A stretch of 64,000 nucleotides of DNA from Alteromonas sp. BL110 (GTDB lineage Bacteria; Pseudomonadota; Gammaproteobacteria; Enterobacterales; Alteromonadaceae): the NCBI RefSeq assembly GCF_003443615.1, contig NZ_CP031967.1, positions 2,108,001 through 2,172,000 of the forward strand, read 5' to 3'. Made by a program: the position numbers and the translations under genes. Below are positions 1 to 9,495 of the stretch, piece after piece. Within the stretch, counting starts at the first letter, position 1. Each line of letters opens with the position of its first letter. The notes under the pieces are model-generated. The model was not told where the DNA came from, ran no database searches, and saw nothing but the letters and a program-made list of their open reading frames with translations.

Positions 1-1023
1 CTTGTAACGAATCTGGGGACGCCAGAAGCGCCAACTAAACAGGCACTACGCCCATATTTGAAAGAATTTCTGTCAGACCCTCGCGTGGTGGAAGTACCTA
101 AAGCGATTTGGTGGTTTGTATTAAACGGCGTCATTCTAAACTTTCGCCCTAAGCGCTCGGCAGAGGCTTACTCTACCGTGTGGACCGAAGAGGGTTCACC
201 GCTAATGGCAATTACGAAAGCGCAAGCATCAGCGATTGCAGAACGTTGTAAAGCGCAATACGGCGATGATGTTATTGTGGACTTTGCGATGCGCTACGGT
301 AAACCCGCTATAAGCGATACTATCGATACCATGTTAGCAAAAGGCGTACGCAAGCTTGTGGTACTTCCACTATATCCCCAATATAGCGCGTCAACAACGG
401 GCTCTACCTTTGATGCTATAGCAAAAGACTTTACGTCGCGCCGCTGGCTTCCCGAGCTTCGTTTCGTGAATCACTACCACGACCGCGACAACTTTATCAC
501 CGCCCTTGCCAATAAGGTGAAAGCGCATTGGGAAGTTCATGGACGTGCTGACAAACTTATTTTGTCTTATCACGGTATACCAAAGCGCTACTTGATGAAT
601 GGCGACCCTTATCACTGTGAATGCCATAAAACCTCACGTTTGCTTGCCGAAAAGCTTGGGCTGTCACACGACGAGTACATGACAACTTTTCAGTCTCGTT
701 TTGGTCGTGAGGAGTGGTTAACACCGTATACAGATGAAACATTGAAATCATTACCTGGAAAAGGCGTTAAATCGATTCAGGTTATGTGCCCTGGTTTTTC
801 AGCCGATTGCTTAGAAACCATTGAAGAAATTGGTGAAGAGAATCGCGAATACTTTATGGAAGCAGGCGGCGAGCGTTATGAATATATAGCTGCGTTAAAC
901 AGTGATGAAGAACACATTGACGTGTTGTTTAACATAGTGCAAGAAAACCTACATGGCTGGACGGTAGAATCTGACAATGGTTTGCGTGCAGGGTTGGCTA
1001 GAGCATTAGGCGCAGAACGTTAA
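1..1023 (+). CDS. hemH: Ferrochelatase HemH, 5' end cut by window
   Basis: Inserts Fe2+ into protoporphyrin IX, the last step of protoheme synthesis. The frame is open from base 1 and reads LVTNLGTPEAPTKQALRPYL, the normal N-terminal region of the family, so only a few N-terminal codons lie outside the window. SYHGIPKRY carries the catalytic histidine, YHCEC follows, and the GFSADCLETIEEIGEE stretch holds the conserved acidic residues near the metal site. The TAA stop is at 1021-1023. The TTG at base 58 is an internal codon, not the start. The C-terminal tail after ENLHGW is short, and no membrane anchor domain is present, as is usual in proteobacteria. Confidence 0.97.
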   Translation, partial: LVTNLGTPEAPTKQALRPYLKEFLSDPRVVEVPKAIWWFVLNGVILNFRPKRSAEAYSTVWTEEGSPLMAITKAQASAIAERCKAQYGDDVIVDFAMRYGKPAISDTIDTMLAKGVRKLVVLPLYPQYSASTTGSTFDAIAKDFTSRRWLPELRFVNHYHDRDNFITALANKVKAHWEVHGRADKLILSYHGIPKRYLMNGDPYHCECHKTSRLLAEKLGLSHDEYMTTFQSRFGREEWLTPYTDETLKSLPGKGVKSIQVMCPGFSADCLETIEEIGEENREYFMEAGGERYEYIAALNSDEEHIDVLFNIVQENLHGWTVESDNGLRAGLARALGAER

Positions 1024-1110
1024 TTCGTAGCGACGCATAAATTGATTGTGAGGAGTGGGAGTGAGGAACTCGCGCTTCTCGCGCCCAAGGAAAGAAAAGG
1101 AGAGCACGAC

Positions 1111-1518
1111 GTGGACGTAAAAGCACCAAAAGCACTACTTAAAGCGCAGAGACTTGCGAACTTGTTGGATACTGCTGTTAAGCTCCCTTTTTTCCCCATA
1201 AAAATAGGTTTGGACTCAATCGTGGGCCTTATTCCCGGTGCTGGTGACGCCATTATGTTATTTGTTTCTTTGCGTATTGTTTGGCTAGGAAAAAGTTTGG
1301 GTATGCCCAAAGCGCTTGTTGCTCAAATGGTGAAGAATTCTGCTATCGACTTCGGACTAGGCTTTATTCCTTTTGTTGGTGACATTGTGGATGTGTTTTA
1401 CAAAGCCAACCAAAAAAATGTTCGTATTATGGAGCGTTGGTGGGTAAGTGAAAACAAAGGCAATGTTGATGCAGCTACACAGGAAAAGCTCGCTCAATGG
1501 GAAAAAGAAAACCTCTAA
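1111..1518 (+). CDS. DUF4112 family small membrane protein
   Basis: About 135 residues matching the DUF4112 family: a first segment LDSIVGLIPGAGDAIMLF and a second, similar one around DFGLGFIPFVGDIVDVFYKA. These are two glycine/proline-containing hydrophobic hairpins ending in the typical VGDxxDxxYKANxxN pattern. The function of the family is unknown. The GTG at 1111 is preferred as start because AAGGAGAG lies just before it (1097-1104). An in-frame ATT at 1042 would add 23 residues unlike the family. It sits 87 bases after hemH on the same strand and could be co-transcribed with it. Confidence 0.8.
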   Translation: MDVKAPKALLKAQRLANLLDTAVKLPFFPIKIGLDSIVGLIPGAGDAIMLFVSLRIVWLGKSLGMPKALVAQMVKNSAIDFGLGFIPFVGDIVDVFYKANQKNVRIMERWWVSENKGNVDAATQEKLAQWEKENL

Positions 1519-1766
1519 GTATCAGTAAGAATTTGCACAAAAGTCATTTCTTTAAATCACGTTTTCGAACGGGAAACCTACGCTGATTTCCCAACAACAT
1601 ACCCTATAGCTGGTTTAAAGGTACTAGAAAAGATATTCATTGGCAGTAGCGAGTATCGAAGGTAAGTTAAACACGTCATAAAAAATTACCAATCGTTTTT
1701 TATGCTGAAGTCGTAGCAAACAGTCACAATCCATCGAAATACCTCTTTACAAGGAGCGTGCAGTAA

Positions 1767-3407
1767 ATGAAAGCGTCCGACTTATTTGTCAAAGCATTAG
1801 AGGCTGAAGGCGTTGAATATGTCTTTGGTATCCCTGGTGAAGAAAACCTCGACTTACTTGAATCGTTGCGAGATTCTTCCATAAAACTGGTGCTGACTCG
1901 CCATGAACAGGGCGCAGGTTTTATGGCTGCCACCTATGGCAGGCTTACGGGAAAAGTAGGGGTTTGTCTATCAACCTTAGGGCCCGGCGCCACTAATCTA
2001 GTGACTCCTGCGGCCTACGCTCAGTTAGGTGCTATGCCTATGCTGATGATCACGGGGCAAAAGCCGATAAAAACCAGCAAGCAAGGTCGTTTCCAAGTCA
2101 TCGATATCGTCGACATGATGCGACCCATCACCAAATTTACCAATCAGGTTGTCAGTGGAGACAGAATTCCTTCAACGGTTCGAGAAGCTTTCCGTCTTGC
2201 TGCGGAAGAGCGCCCTGGCGCGGTACATATTGAGTTACCCGAAGATATAGCAGCAGAGCAAACTAATGCACAGATATTAACGCCAAGCAGTACGCGAAGA
2301 CCGATAGCTGAATACAAAGCGATTGCTTCGGCGATTACGATGATTGAAGAAGCTCAGTCACCGCTATTATTGATTGGCGCAGGGGCGAATAGAAAGCTGA
2401 CCGCCAAAATGCTCAGGGAGTTCGTTGATAAAACCTGTATCCCCTTTGTAACTACACAAATGGGTAAGGGCGTGCTTAATGAAAGCGATCCCCGCTTTGC
2501 CGGTAATACGGCATTATCTGATGGCGACTTTGTGCACCGAGCGATAGAACGGGCTGACCTTATCATTAATGTGGGTCATGATGTGGTAGAGAAACCGCCG
2601 TTTTTTATGCATCACAACGACAAAAAAGTTATTCACGTTAACTTCGATTCAGCAGCCGTCGACCCCGTCTACTTTCCCCAACTAGAGGTAGTGGGTGATA
2701 TTGCTAACAGCATTTGGCAAATTAAAGAGGGCATTACACCTCAAGACGCTTGGAAGTTAGATTTTTATAAAGATGTGCATCAGGCTTATGTAGAGCACCG
2801 TGCTGTAGCGGAAGATGATAATCGCTTTCCTATTTTACCCGAGAGATTGGTTAGGGATATACGCAAGGTCATGCCAGATAACGGCATTGTTACCCTAGAT
2901 AACGGCATTTATAAAATTTGGTTTGCTCGAAACTATCCGGCTTTTCACCCAAACACCCTGCTCTTAGATAATGCACTAGCGTCGATGGGGGCAGGTTTAC
3001 CCTCTGCTATTGCGGCTAAATTAGTTAAACCAGAGGCGCCAGTACTCAGTGTTTGTGGCGATGGTGGTTTTATGATGAACAGCCAAGAAATTGAGACCGC
3101 TGTCAGGCTTAAACTAGACCTGGTGGTGATCATCTTGCGCGACGACGCGTACGGAATGATTAAGTGGAAGCAAGCTAACATGGAATTTGATGAGTTTGGC
3201 TTGGACTATGGCAACCCGAATTTTGTTAAGTATGCACAAAGCTATGGTGCCCAAGGTTGGCGTGTGGACGATACAGACGTACTTATTCACATGGTTGATA
3301 AGTGTTTAAACACAAAAGGTGTGCACATTATCGATTGTCCTGTTGATTACAGCATGAATGACGAAACATTAAACCACACTATTAAAGAGCTGAGTGCCAA
3401 GCTTTAA
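1767..3407 (+). CDS. Thiamine-diphosphate enzyme, acetolactate synthase large-subunit-like
   Basis: 546 residues with the three-domain layout of the acetohydroxyacid synthase/pyruvate oxidase family. The N-terminal domain has GIPGEENLD and RHEQGAGFMA (the cofactor-activating Glu). The central domain has LLIGAGANRK. The C-terminal domain has the diphosphate/metal motif GDGGFMMNSQE, ending in RDDAYG where many relatives have an Asn-Asn pair. A regulatory small-subunit gene (ilvN/ilvH type) is not adjacent. Instead an aldehyde dehydrogenase gene follows after 32 bases, so the pair is likely one operon. The ATG has AAGGAG at 1751-1756. The overall match is closest to catabolic AlsS-like proteins. 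The true substrate could be pyruvate or another 2-oxo acid, and this cannot be settled from sequence. Confidence 0.8.
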   Translation: MKASDLFVKALEAEGVEYVFGIPGEENLDLLESLRDSSIKLVLTRHEQGAGFMAATYGRLTGKVGVCLSTLGPGATNLVTPAAYAQLGAMPMLMITGQKPIKTSKQGRFQVIDIVDMMRPITKFTNQVVSGDRIPSTVREAFRLAAEERPGAVHIELPEDIAAEQTNAQILTPSSTRRPIAEYKAIASAITMIEEAQSPLLLIGAGANRKLTAKMLREFVDKTCIPFVTTQMGKGVLNESDPRFAGNTALSDGDFVHRAIERADLIINVGHDVVEKPPFFMHHNDKKVIHVNFDSAAVDPVYFPQLEVVGDIANSIWQIKEGITPQDAWKLDFYKDVHQAYVEHRAVAEDDNRFPILPERLVRDIRKVMPDNGIVTLDNGIYKIWFARNYPAFHPNTLLLDNALASMGAGLPSAIAAKLVKPEAPVLSVCGDGGFMMNSQEIETAVRLKLDLVVIILRDDAYGMIKWKQANMEFDEFGLDYGNPNFVKYAQSYGAQGWRVDDTDVLIHMVDKCLNTKGVHIIDCPVDYSMNDETLNHTIKELSAKL

Positions 3408-3439
3408 AACACCGAAATGAAAAGGTAAGGAGTTAGAAA

Positions 3440-4870
3440 ATGTTGAAGGAAAGCTATCCCTACTATTTAGCTAGTGAACCCGACTACGCGAACACCGACC
3501 TAGAGGTTACGAATAAATATACCGGCGATGTAGCGACCAAGGTTGCTATGGCTGATGCTAACACCATCGATAAAGCGATAGCTGCAGCAGAGAAAGCTCA
3601 GCCGGCCATGGCCGCGATGGCACCCTTCGAAAGACAAGCAGTGTTAGAGCATTGTGTTAAACGCTTCACTGAGCGCGCAGATGAGCTCGCACAAGCTTTG
3701 TGTATTGAGGCTGGAAAACCAATCAAAGACGCAAAAGGTGAAGTTACTCGATTAATCGATACCTTTAAGATTGCCGCAGAGGAATCGGTTCGTATTAATG
3801 GTGAAACAGTAAATCTAGAAATATCAGCACGGGCAAAAGGTTATCAAGGTATGACCAAAAAGGTCCCAATTGGTCCGTGTTCGTTTATATCACCGTTTAA
3901 CTTTCCGCTAAATTTGGCTGCCCATAAAGTGGCACCTGCCATCGCAGCGGGGTGTACATTTGTGCTTAAACCGGCCTCGCGCACTCCTATTGGTGCGCTT
4001 ATTATCGGCGAAGTATTGGCAGAAACAGACTTACCCAAAGGGGCGTTTTCCATTCTGCCTTGTAGCCGCGATGGCGCAGATCTATTTACCACAGACGAAA
4101 GGCTTAAGTTGCTAAGCTTCACGGGGTCTCCGGATGTGGGTTGGGCGCTTAAAGCAAAGGCAGGTAAAAAGCCAGTTGTGCTGGAGCTAGGCGGTAATGC
4201 AGCCTGCGTAATTGATGAAGATGCTGACATCGAAGACGCTATCGACCGCGTGATTGTTGGGGCTTACTATCAGTCTGGTCAAAGCTGTATCAGTGTCCAA
4301 CGCTTATTAGTGCATAGCAAAATATACGATGAATTTAAGTCGCGCTATGTAGAAAAAGTAGAAGCATTGGTGTCTGGTGACCCTTCAAACGAAGATACTT
4401 TCATCGGCCCCATGATTTCTGAGGGTGAGGCTGAACGCTTGCACGGTTGGATTACAGAGGCCAAAGAAAAGGGCGCAACTATCTTATGTGGCGGTACTCG
4501 CGAAGGCGCAATGCTTGAAGCTACGGTTATGGAAAACGTTCCTAAAGACTGCGATGCCAGTGCCGAAGAAGCGTTTGGACCACTATCTATATTAGTGCCT
4601 TTCGACAACTATGACGATGCACTTAAAGAGGTAAACAACAGCCGGTATGGACTCCAAGCGGGTGTGTTTACACGCGATATTTACAAAGCGCATAAAGCGT
4701 GGGACGTATTAGAAGTGGGCGGCGTTGTCATTGGCGATGTGCCTAGCTGGCGGGTGGATAACATGCCTTATGGCGGCGTTAAAGATTCAGGGCTAGGTCG
4801 TGAAGGTATTCGCTACGCGATAGAGGATATGTCTGAAACCCGACTTATGGTTATTCGAACGCCCCAGTAA
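3440..4870 (+). CDS. NAD(P)-dependent aldehyde dehydrogenase
   Basis: 476 residues of the ALDH superfamily. Visible motifs are the NAD(P) segment SFISPFNFPLNLAAHK with VLKPASRTP, the general base in LELGGNAACV, the catalytic Cys in QSGQSCISVQR, and the C-terminal WRVDNMPYGGVKDSGLGREG loop. It oxidises an aldehyde to the acid (or acyl derivative). The subclass resembles lactaldehyde/succinate-semialdehyde dehydrogenases, but the substrate is not evident. AAGGAG lies 10 bases before the ATG. It shares a likely transcript with the upstream thiamine-diphosphate enzyme, which suggests that enzyme releases an aldehyde that this one removes (inference). A strong terminator follows. Confidence 0.88.
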   Translation: MLKESYPYYLASEPDYANTDLEVTNKYTGDVATKVAMADANTIDKAIAAAEKAQPAMAAMAPFERQAVLEHCVKRFTERADELAQALCIEAGKPIKDAKGEVTRLIDTFKIAAEESVRINGETVNLEISARAKGYQGMTKKVPIGPCSFISPFNFPLNLAAHKVAPAIAAGCTFVLKPASRTPIGALIIGEVLAETDLPKGAFSILPCSRDGADLFTTDERLKLLSFTGSPDVGWALKAKAGKKPVVLELGGNAACVIDEDADIEDAIDRVIVGAYYQSGQSCISVQRLLVHSKIYDEFKSRYVEKVEALVSGDPSNEDTFIGPMISEGEAERLHGWITEAKEKGATILCGGTREGAMLEATVMENVPKDCDASAEEAFGPLSILVPFDNYDDALKEVNNSRYGLQAGVFTRDIYKAHKAWDVLEVGGVVIGDVPSWRVDNMPYGGVKDSGLGREGIRYAIEDMSETRLMVIRTPQ

Positions 4871-5020
4871 GTTATTAGCGCTTTGTTTCCTCAGCACTTG
4901 TTTACTGAGTGTTTTTCATTGAATGCTTTTCACCGAGTATAGGGTGGGGGAGCGATGTCAAAGACAGTGAACATACATCAATTATGTCGTGTTTACTTAA
5001 CGAGCTAGTTATCAAAAGTA

Positions 5021-5054
5021 AAAGGGCATGCTAAACCGAGCATGCCCTTTTTTA
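5021..5054 (+). terminator. Rho-independent terminator after the ALDH gene
   Basis: Perfect 9-bp stem GGGCATGCT/AGCATGCCC (5024-5032 with 5039-5047), 6-nt loop, then six T. It lies about 150 bases after the ALDH stop. The A-rich left flank could also serve the DUF2237 gene that converges from the other side. The rest of the 4871-5171 gap shows no gene. Confidence 0.85.
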
Positions 5055-5171
5055 TTATTTGTATTTTTTTATCAATGTGTATTTAGTTCTGAGTATTGCC
5101 ACGGCTCTTGTCAGTGGAAGGTATTCTTCTCACCTCATTGCTCTTACTCATTCCTGCTTCTTACACATCTT

Positions 5172-5537
5172 TTAGTTTTTGTCAGCCGCATACTCTTCTA
5201 ACAAAGAAAGCGAAATAATATCTAGCGCTTTTTCATGGGTAGCTTCCAATCTTACTTTTGGTGCAACACCGGCTTCGTAAGCTTCTAACCAACGAGCAGC
5301 ACACAGACACCATCGGTCGCCATCAAGAAGACCGGGAAAAGACATGCTAGGCCAAGGGGTGATTAAATCGTTACCCTGTCGCAAGGAAAATTGTAGAAAC
5401 TCATCGCTCACCACAGCACACACACTGTGATTGCCCACGTCAGCATCAGGTACATAGCAAAAACCTTCACGGGTAAACCCCGTATTCCCACAGCACAGCT
5501 GTAGCGGTCGACCGTATACATTTTTTTCGTTTGCCAA
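5172..5537 (-). CDS. DUF2237 family protein
   Basis: 121 residues. The whole protein follows the DUF2237 pattern: NVYGRPLQLCCGNTGFTREG, then HSVCAVVSDEFLQFS, RQGNDLITPWP, FPGLLDGDRWCLCAARW and a terminal LEATHEKALDIISLSLL. Conserved cysteines (LCC, FCY, CAV, CLC) suggest metal or thiol chemistry, but no function is established for the family. There is no signal peptide. It is a single gene, divergent from the following ubiG-like gene and convergent with the ALDH operon. Confidence 0.85.
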   Translation of the reverse strand: MANEKNVYGRPLQLCCGNTGFTREGFCYVPDADVGNHSVCAVVSDEFLQFSLRQGNDLITPWPSMSFPGLLDGDRWCLCAARWLEAYEAGVAPKVRLEATHEKALDIISLSLLEEYAADKN

Positions 5538-5713
5538 AATCAGAACCCTCTTTCACGACGTATATTCTTATAATGTGTCTTTATCTACGTGCCTATTTAG
5601 AAATATAAAGGTGTACATCTTAAATGCTCACCTTAATGTATTCACCTTATGACCCTCAGTGATCGGGGTCAATAGAAAAGCACTAGTGTCGTTACGTTTA
5701 AAGGTAAAAAATC

Positions 5714-6466
5714 GTGCTCGATAAAAGTAAAAAAACCGGGGAAACTAACTTTTCTGAAGAAGAAATTTCGCGCTTTGACTCACTCGCAGAGTCATGGTGG
5801 GACCCCAACGGCAAATATAAAACAGCCCTTGAGTTTAATCGAGCGCGCTTAGATGTCATTAAAGCGCAAATAGAAAATCATTTCGGTAAAGGTAACCTCC
5901 CACCCGATTACTCATCTTTATCTATCGTTGATATAGGTAGCGGCGGTGGGCTTATCAGCGAGCCTTTGGCTAAACTAGGGGCGAACGTAACGGGCATTGA
6001 TGCAAGTGCGGTAAGTGTAGAAGTGGCAAAACACCATGCTGAAAAAAGTGGTGTATCGGTAACTTATAAACACATGTTGTCCAGTGAACTAGTTAAAGAA
6101 GCGCGGCAATATGACATTGTTATAAACGCTGAAGTGGTAGAGCATGTGCCTGATCAGCAACAGTTAATTGATGAATGTGCTAGTTTAGTCAAACCGGGTG
6201 GAATGCTAATTCTCGCCACCTTAAATCGTACGGTTAAAAGCTATGTGATTGCCATTGTTGGGGCTGAATACGTAATGCGCTATTTGCCCGTGGGAACCCA
6301 TGATTGGCAAAAATTTGTAAAGCCCGGTGAACTGGAAAAATGGGTTGGTGGAGACTTTACGTTGGAGCATCAGATAGGTATGAAGCTAAACCCATTTAAG
6401 GGAAAGTGGCTAACTACTTCAAGTCTCGCTGTAAACTTTATCCAAACATATTCCAAGAATAACTAG
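5714..6466 (+). CDS. ubiG: UbiG-family O-methyltransferase (ubiquinone biosynthesis)
   Basis: 250 residues. UbiG carries out both O-methylations of the ubiquinone ring using S-adenosylmethionine. The family hallmarks are FDSLAESWWDPNGKYKTAL near the N-terminus, SAM motif I VDIGSGGGLISEPLAKLGA, INAEVVEHVPD, LVKPGGMLILATLNRT, and the C-terminal GTHDWQKFVKPGELEKWV. The start is a GTG with only a weak AAGGT before it. No in-frame ATG fits better. It stands alone between a divergent gene and the lipase operon. Whether this is the main UbiG or a second copy cannot be judged here. NTLNRN in the E. coli protein reads ATLNRT in this one, a small change. Confidence 0.85.
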   Translation: MLDKSKKTGETNFSEEEISRFDSLAESWWDPNGKYKTALEFNRARLDVIKAQIENHFGKGNLPPDYSSLSIVDIGSGGGLISEPLAKLGANVTGIDASAVSVEVAKHHAEKSGVSVTYKHMLSSELVKEARQYDIVINAEVVEHVPDQQQLIDECASLVKPGGMLILATLNRTVKSYVIAIVGAEYVMRYLPVGTHDWQKFVKPGELEKWVGGDFTLEHQIGMKLNPFKGKWLTTSSLAVNFIQTYSKNN

Positions 6467-6713
6467 ACCATTATAAATATTAGTTATCTGCCATATACTG
6501 TATGTAAATGGTATGGGAAAACATACTGGAAAAAAACACTATCTTATTGAATTTATACACTAACGGCGTTTGCTTATGCAGATTAATATACGCCCTTCTT
6601 CACAGCCATCATTAAAGTTTCAAAATCAAGCTTGATCTTTACACTGTGTTTACATAATCATAACAAAGGTCTGACCACAGACCGTAACGTGATAATTATG
6701 AGGCACACACACG

Positions 6714-7688
6714 ATGAGAATATCCAAAAATAATAGAGCAAGGAACGCTCTCATTGTCACTCTGCTTGCCATAACAGCAAGTGTTAGTTCATTAGTTGGA
6801 GGGGCAGGACAAGCCTTCGCTGGAACATACGCAAAAACTGAACACCCAATAGTATTAGTCCATGGCCTTTTCGGCTTTGAAGATATACTTTTTGTCGATT
6901 ACTTCTATAAGGTTCCGCATAAACTCAGCCGCAATGGCGCTGTGGTATACATTGCTGAAGTTTCACCAGCAAATTCCACAGAAGTGCGTGGCGAGCAGTT
7001 GCTTGAGTATATCGACGAAGTACTCGCCCTATCAGGTGCTGACAAAGTAAATCTTATTGGGCACAGCCACGGTGGCCCTACCGCGCGTTATGCCGCAAGT
7101 GTTGCGCCAGACAAAGTTGCCTCGGTAAGTTCTGTTGCCGGTGTTAATTGGGGCAGCAAAGTCGCAGATGAATTACGTGATGCATTCGCTGAGGGCTCAG
7201 TGGGCGAGGGCGCTGCAGGCGTTGTGGTTAACGCATTTGCCAATATTATTGAAATTGCGTCTGGATCAGACCCACGTGACAAGCCCACCGACTCAATCGC
7301 TGCGCTTGATTCTCTGTCAACTGCAGGCTCAGTGGCTTTCAATCAAAAATACCCCGAAGGCATGCCTACCGCTTATTGTCGCAACGACGGTAAAATGTTA
7401 GCTGAAAATGGCGTGTATTATTTTTCTTGGAGTGGCGGTAGGACTTATACCAACCCTCTCGACGTCATTGACCCTTTCCTTGCTATTACAGGTACTGCGT
7501 TCAAAGAGCCGAACGACGGTCTAGTATCTACCTGTAGTTCCCATTTAGGTAAGGTGCTTAAAGACAACTATAAAATGAACCACATGGATGAGGTGAACCA
7601 GAGTTTTGGCATAACCCATTGGTTTGAAACCGACCCGGTAGATGTGTTTGTTCGTCAGGCTAACCGCCTTAAGAGATTGGGTTTGTAG
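6714..7688 (+). CDS. lip: Secreted triacylglycerol lipase, family I.1 (LipA type)
   Basis: 324 residues, extracellular ester/lipid hydrolase. A long signal peptide (charged MRISKNNRARN, hydrophobic core, cleavage probably after AFA at residue 36) leads to a mature start like Pseudomonas LipA. The oxyanion segment is VLVHGLFGF, and the nucleophile Ser118 lies in GHSHGG. Asp268 (PNDGLVSTC) and His290 (MNHMDEVNQ) complete the triad. Cys222 and Cys274 would form the family disulfide. Such lipases fold in the periplasm with a dedicated chaperone and leave by type II secretion. The chaperone gene follows, overlapping by one base. The 247-base gap upstream contains no other gene. Confidence 0.95.
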   Translation: MRISKNNRARNALIVTLLAITASVSSLVGGAGQAFAGTYAKTEHPIVLVHGLFGFEDILFVDYFYKVPHKLSRNGAVVYIAEVSPANSTEVRGEQLLEYIDEVLALSGADKVNLIGHSHGGPTARYAASVAPDKVASVSSVAGVNWGSKVADELRDAFAEGSVGEGAAGVVVNAFANIIEIASGSDPRDKPTDSIAALDSLSTAGSVAFNQKYPEGMPTAYCRNDGKMLAENGVYYFSWSGGRTYTNPLDVIDPFLAITGTAFKEPNDGLVSTCSSHLGKVLKDNYKMNHMDEVNQSFGITHWFETDPVDVFVRQANRLKRLGL

Positions 7689-8689
7689 TGACGAAAGATA
7701 AAGTACGCTATGCGTATCCAATACTCACAGGGCTAGTTGCTCTGTTGGTATTGGGTACTATTGTTTATATTCAACTTGCATCTGACAACAAAAAAATTGA
7801 TGCAGGGTCTTCCGCCGAATACTCAGAACTTAGCAGGCAAATAGAAAACAGCGAAATTGAACTGGGTGAGAATGCAACAACGCATAAAGAGGCAGGCGCA
7901 AGACATCATTTTAAAAGCGGAGCAAGAAGTGCAAATAAAAGCCTTGTTTCCTTCAAACTCGACTACACAACCAAAGACGCTTTCGACCGCTTTATATTTG
8001 CGCGTACGACAGAAGACCCACAAACTGTTAAGTTAGCCTATAACACCTACGTTGGCACCGTATTTACACTAACTACCCAAGCGCGGGCCTCTGACTTATT
8101 TACTCGTTATGTCGATTATAAAGTGGCGCTTTCTTCCATTGAGGTAGAGGTTGACCTAGCTAGTCATAGCTTGCAGGATGTGTCTTACAAGCTTGATGAG
8201 CGCGAAGGGATAAGACGCACGTACTTCAATGACACCGAATACCATTATCTATTTAGCCAAGAAGCGCAGGTAGATGAGGCCGCACTGGAGCGCTTGCGTG
8301 TGGCTCAAGAAAGCACGCTACCCAGAGAAGAAAGAAAAGTGTTAATCGTCGCTTCTATCAAGGCGGGTAATGAAGCCGAACGCAAAGCTTTTCAGCCAAC
8401 GCTTAATATGCATCGCATAAACGAGATAAAACGCAGTTATAGCAATACTACGGACCGTTATAACGCTGTGGCGGCAGAGTTTGGTAGTACCGTGGCAGAG
8501 CGCTTCGCGAAAACCTGGGAAAAGCAGGCCCAATGGGAAAGCAAAGTTGCCGACTATGAGACGTTTCGCGAAAGCCTTTCGAAACAGGCGCTTTCGTCGA
8601 GCGAGGCAGAGGACGCCCTGCGCGAATATCAGCTTGCACGCTTTACCGATAATGAAATCAAACGCCTTAAGGTGATAACCAGCTTATAA
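7688..8689 (+). CDS. lifO: Lipase-specific foldase (LifO/LipB family)
   Basis: 333 residues. One N-terminal membrane anchor (about residues 9-31) is followed by a variable Asn/Glu-rich linker and a long charged helical body, as in lipase steric chaperones. The GTG start shares its G with the lipase TAG stop, so translation is coupled. The classic minidomain motif (RxxFDYxLSAxGE type) appears only as KDAFDRFIFARTTED at about residues 95-110. The second half contains many charged helices (REERKVLIVASIKAGNEAERK, FAKTWEKQAQWESKV). The call rests largely on position and architecture, since sequence conservation in this family is low. Confidence 0.85.
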   Translation: MTKDKVRYAYPILTGLVALLVLGTIVYIQLASDNKKIDAGSSAEYSELSRQIENSEIELGENATTHKEAGARHHFKSGARSANKSLVSFKLDYTTKDAFDRFIFARTTEDPQTVKLAYNTYVGTVFTLTTQARASDLFTRYVDYKVALSSIEVEVDLASHSLQDVSYKLDEREGIRRTYFNDTEYHYLFSQEAQVDEAALERLRVAQESTLPREERKVLIVASIKAGNEAERKAFQPTLNMHRINEIKRSYSNTTDRYNAVAAEFGSTVAERFAKTWEKQAQWESKVADYETFRESLSKQALSSSEAEDALREYQLARFTDNEIKRLKVITSL

Positions 8690-8886
8690 GTAGTGATTAG
8701 CTAGCAAGGTAGGCGTTTCAAGCTAAGTATTGTCTTTCGACAGCGAAATGTACCACAGAGGTATAACCATAAAAGTACTGAATAGTTCTATGCATAGGCA
8801 GAGTGATTTGAAAGCGGTTTGTGCAGTTACTAATCTAGAACGAACCCTATATTTAACAATCTGTCATAAGGTCTGTGGCAATCATT

Positions 8887-9495
8887 ATGAAAATCTACGA
8901 AACGAAAACCGCGCCTAACCCACGCCGAGTACGCATGTTTTTAGCCGAAAAGGGCATTGATGTTGATTACGTTCAGGTCAACATTCAAAAAGGCGAAAAC
9001 TTAAGTGCAGAAATGCGCGCTAAAAATCCGTTAGGGAAAATACCCATCCTAGAGCTTGATGACGGCACATGTATTGCCGAAACAGACGCCATCTGTACGT
9101 ACTTTGAAGCATTGCAGCCCGACCCACCGTTAATGGGTGCAACGCCCGTTGAAAAAGCGACAATATCCATGTGGCAGCGCCAAGTTGAGTTTGCATTTAT
9201 GATGCAAATTGGCATGTGTTTTCAGCACACCACAGGTTACTTTAAAGACCGTATGACGCCGGTACCTGAATATGGCAGGGAAGCGGGTATTAACGCGTCT
9301 AAATATCTCAACATTTTAGAACGACGACTTGGGGTTAAAGAGTTCATTGCTGGCGATACATTTTCTATCGCCGATATAACCGCATTGTGTGCTATGGATT
9401 TTGCCCGGGTAGTAAAAATTCGCATGACCGACGACCACGTGAATTTAGCGCGCTGGTATGAAGCAGTAAGTAACCGAGGGAGTGCAAAAGCCTAA
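8887..9495 (+). CDS. Glutathione S-transferase family protein
   Basis: About 202 residues. The N-terminal thioredoxin fold is [20 protein letters not shown], with the cis-Pro segment [23 protein letters not shown] that binds the glutathione gamma-glutamyl moiety. The all-helical C-terminal domain ends in [19 protein letters not shown], the usual N-capping box. The ATG at 8887 fits the family start. A GTG at 8875 would add four residues but sits too close to its AAGG. Its stop codon overlaps the start of the next GST gene, so the two are co-expressed. The substrate is unknown. Confidence 0.88.
   Translation: MKIYETKTAPNPRRVRMFLAEKGIDVDYVQVNIQKGENLSAEMRAKNPLGKIPILELDDGTCIAETDAICTYFEALQPDPPLMGATPVEKATISMWQRQVEFAFMMQIGMCFQHTTGYFKDRMTPVPEYGREAGINASKYLNILERRLGVKEFIAGDTFSIADITALCAMDFARVVKIRMTDDHVNLARWYEAVSNRGSAKA

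Noticed and set aside
1042-1110. N-terminal extension of the DUF4112 protein
   Set aside because: Starts on a non-ATG codon and lacks a Shine-Dalgarno; GTG 1111 has one.
3844-4230. 128-residue antisense ORF inside the aldehyde dehydrogenase
   Set aside because: Shadow of a conserved coding region; composition follows the sense frame.
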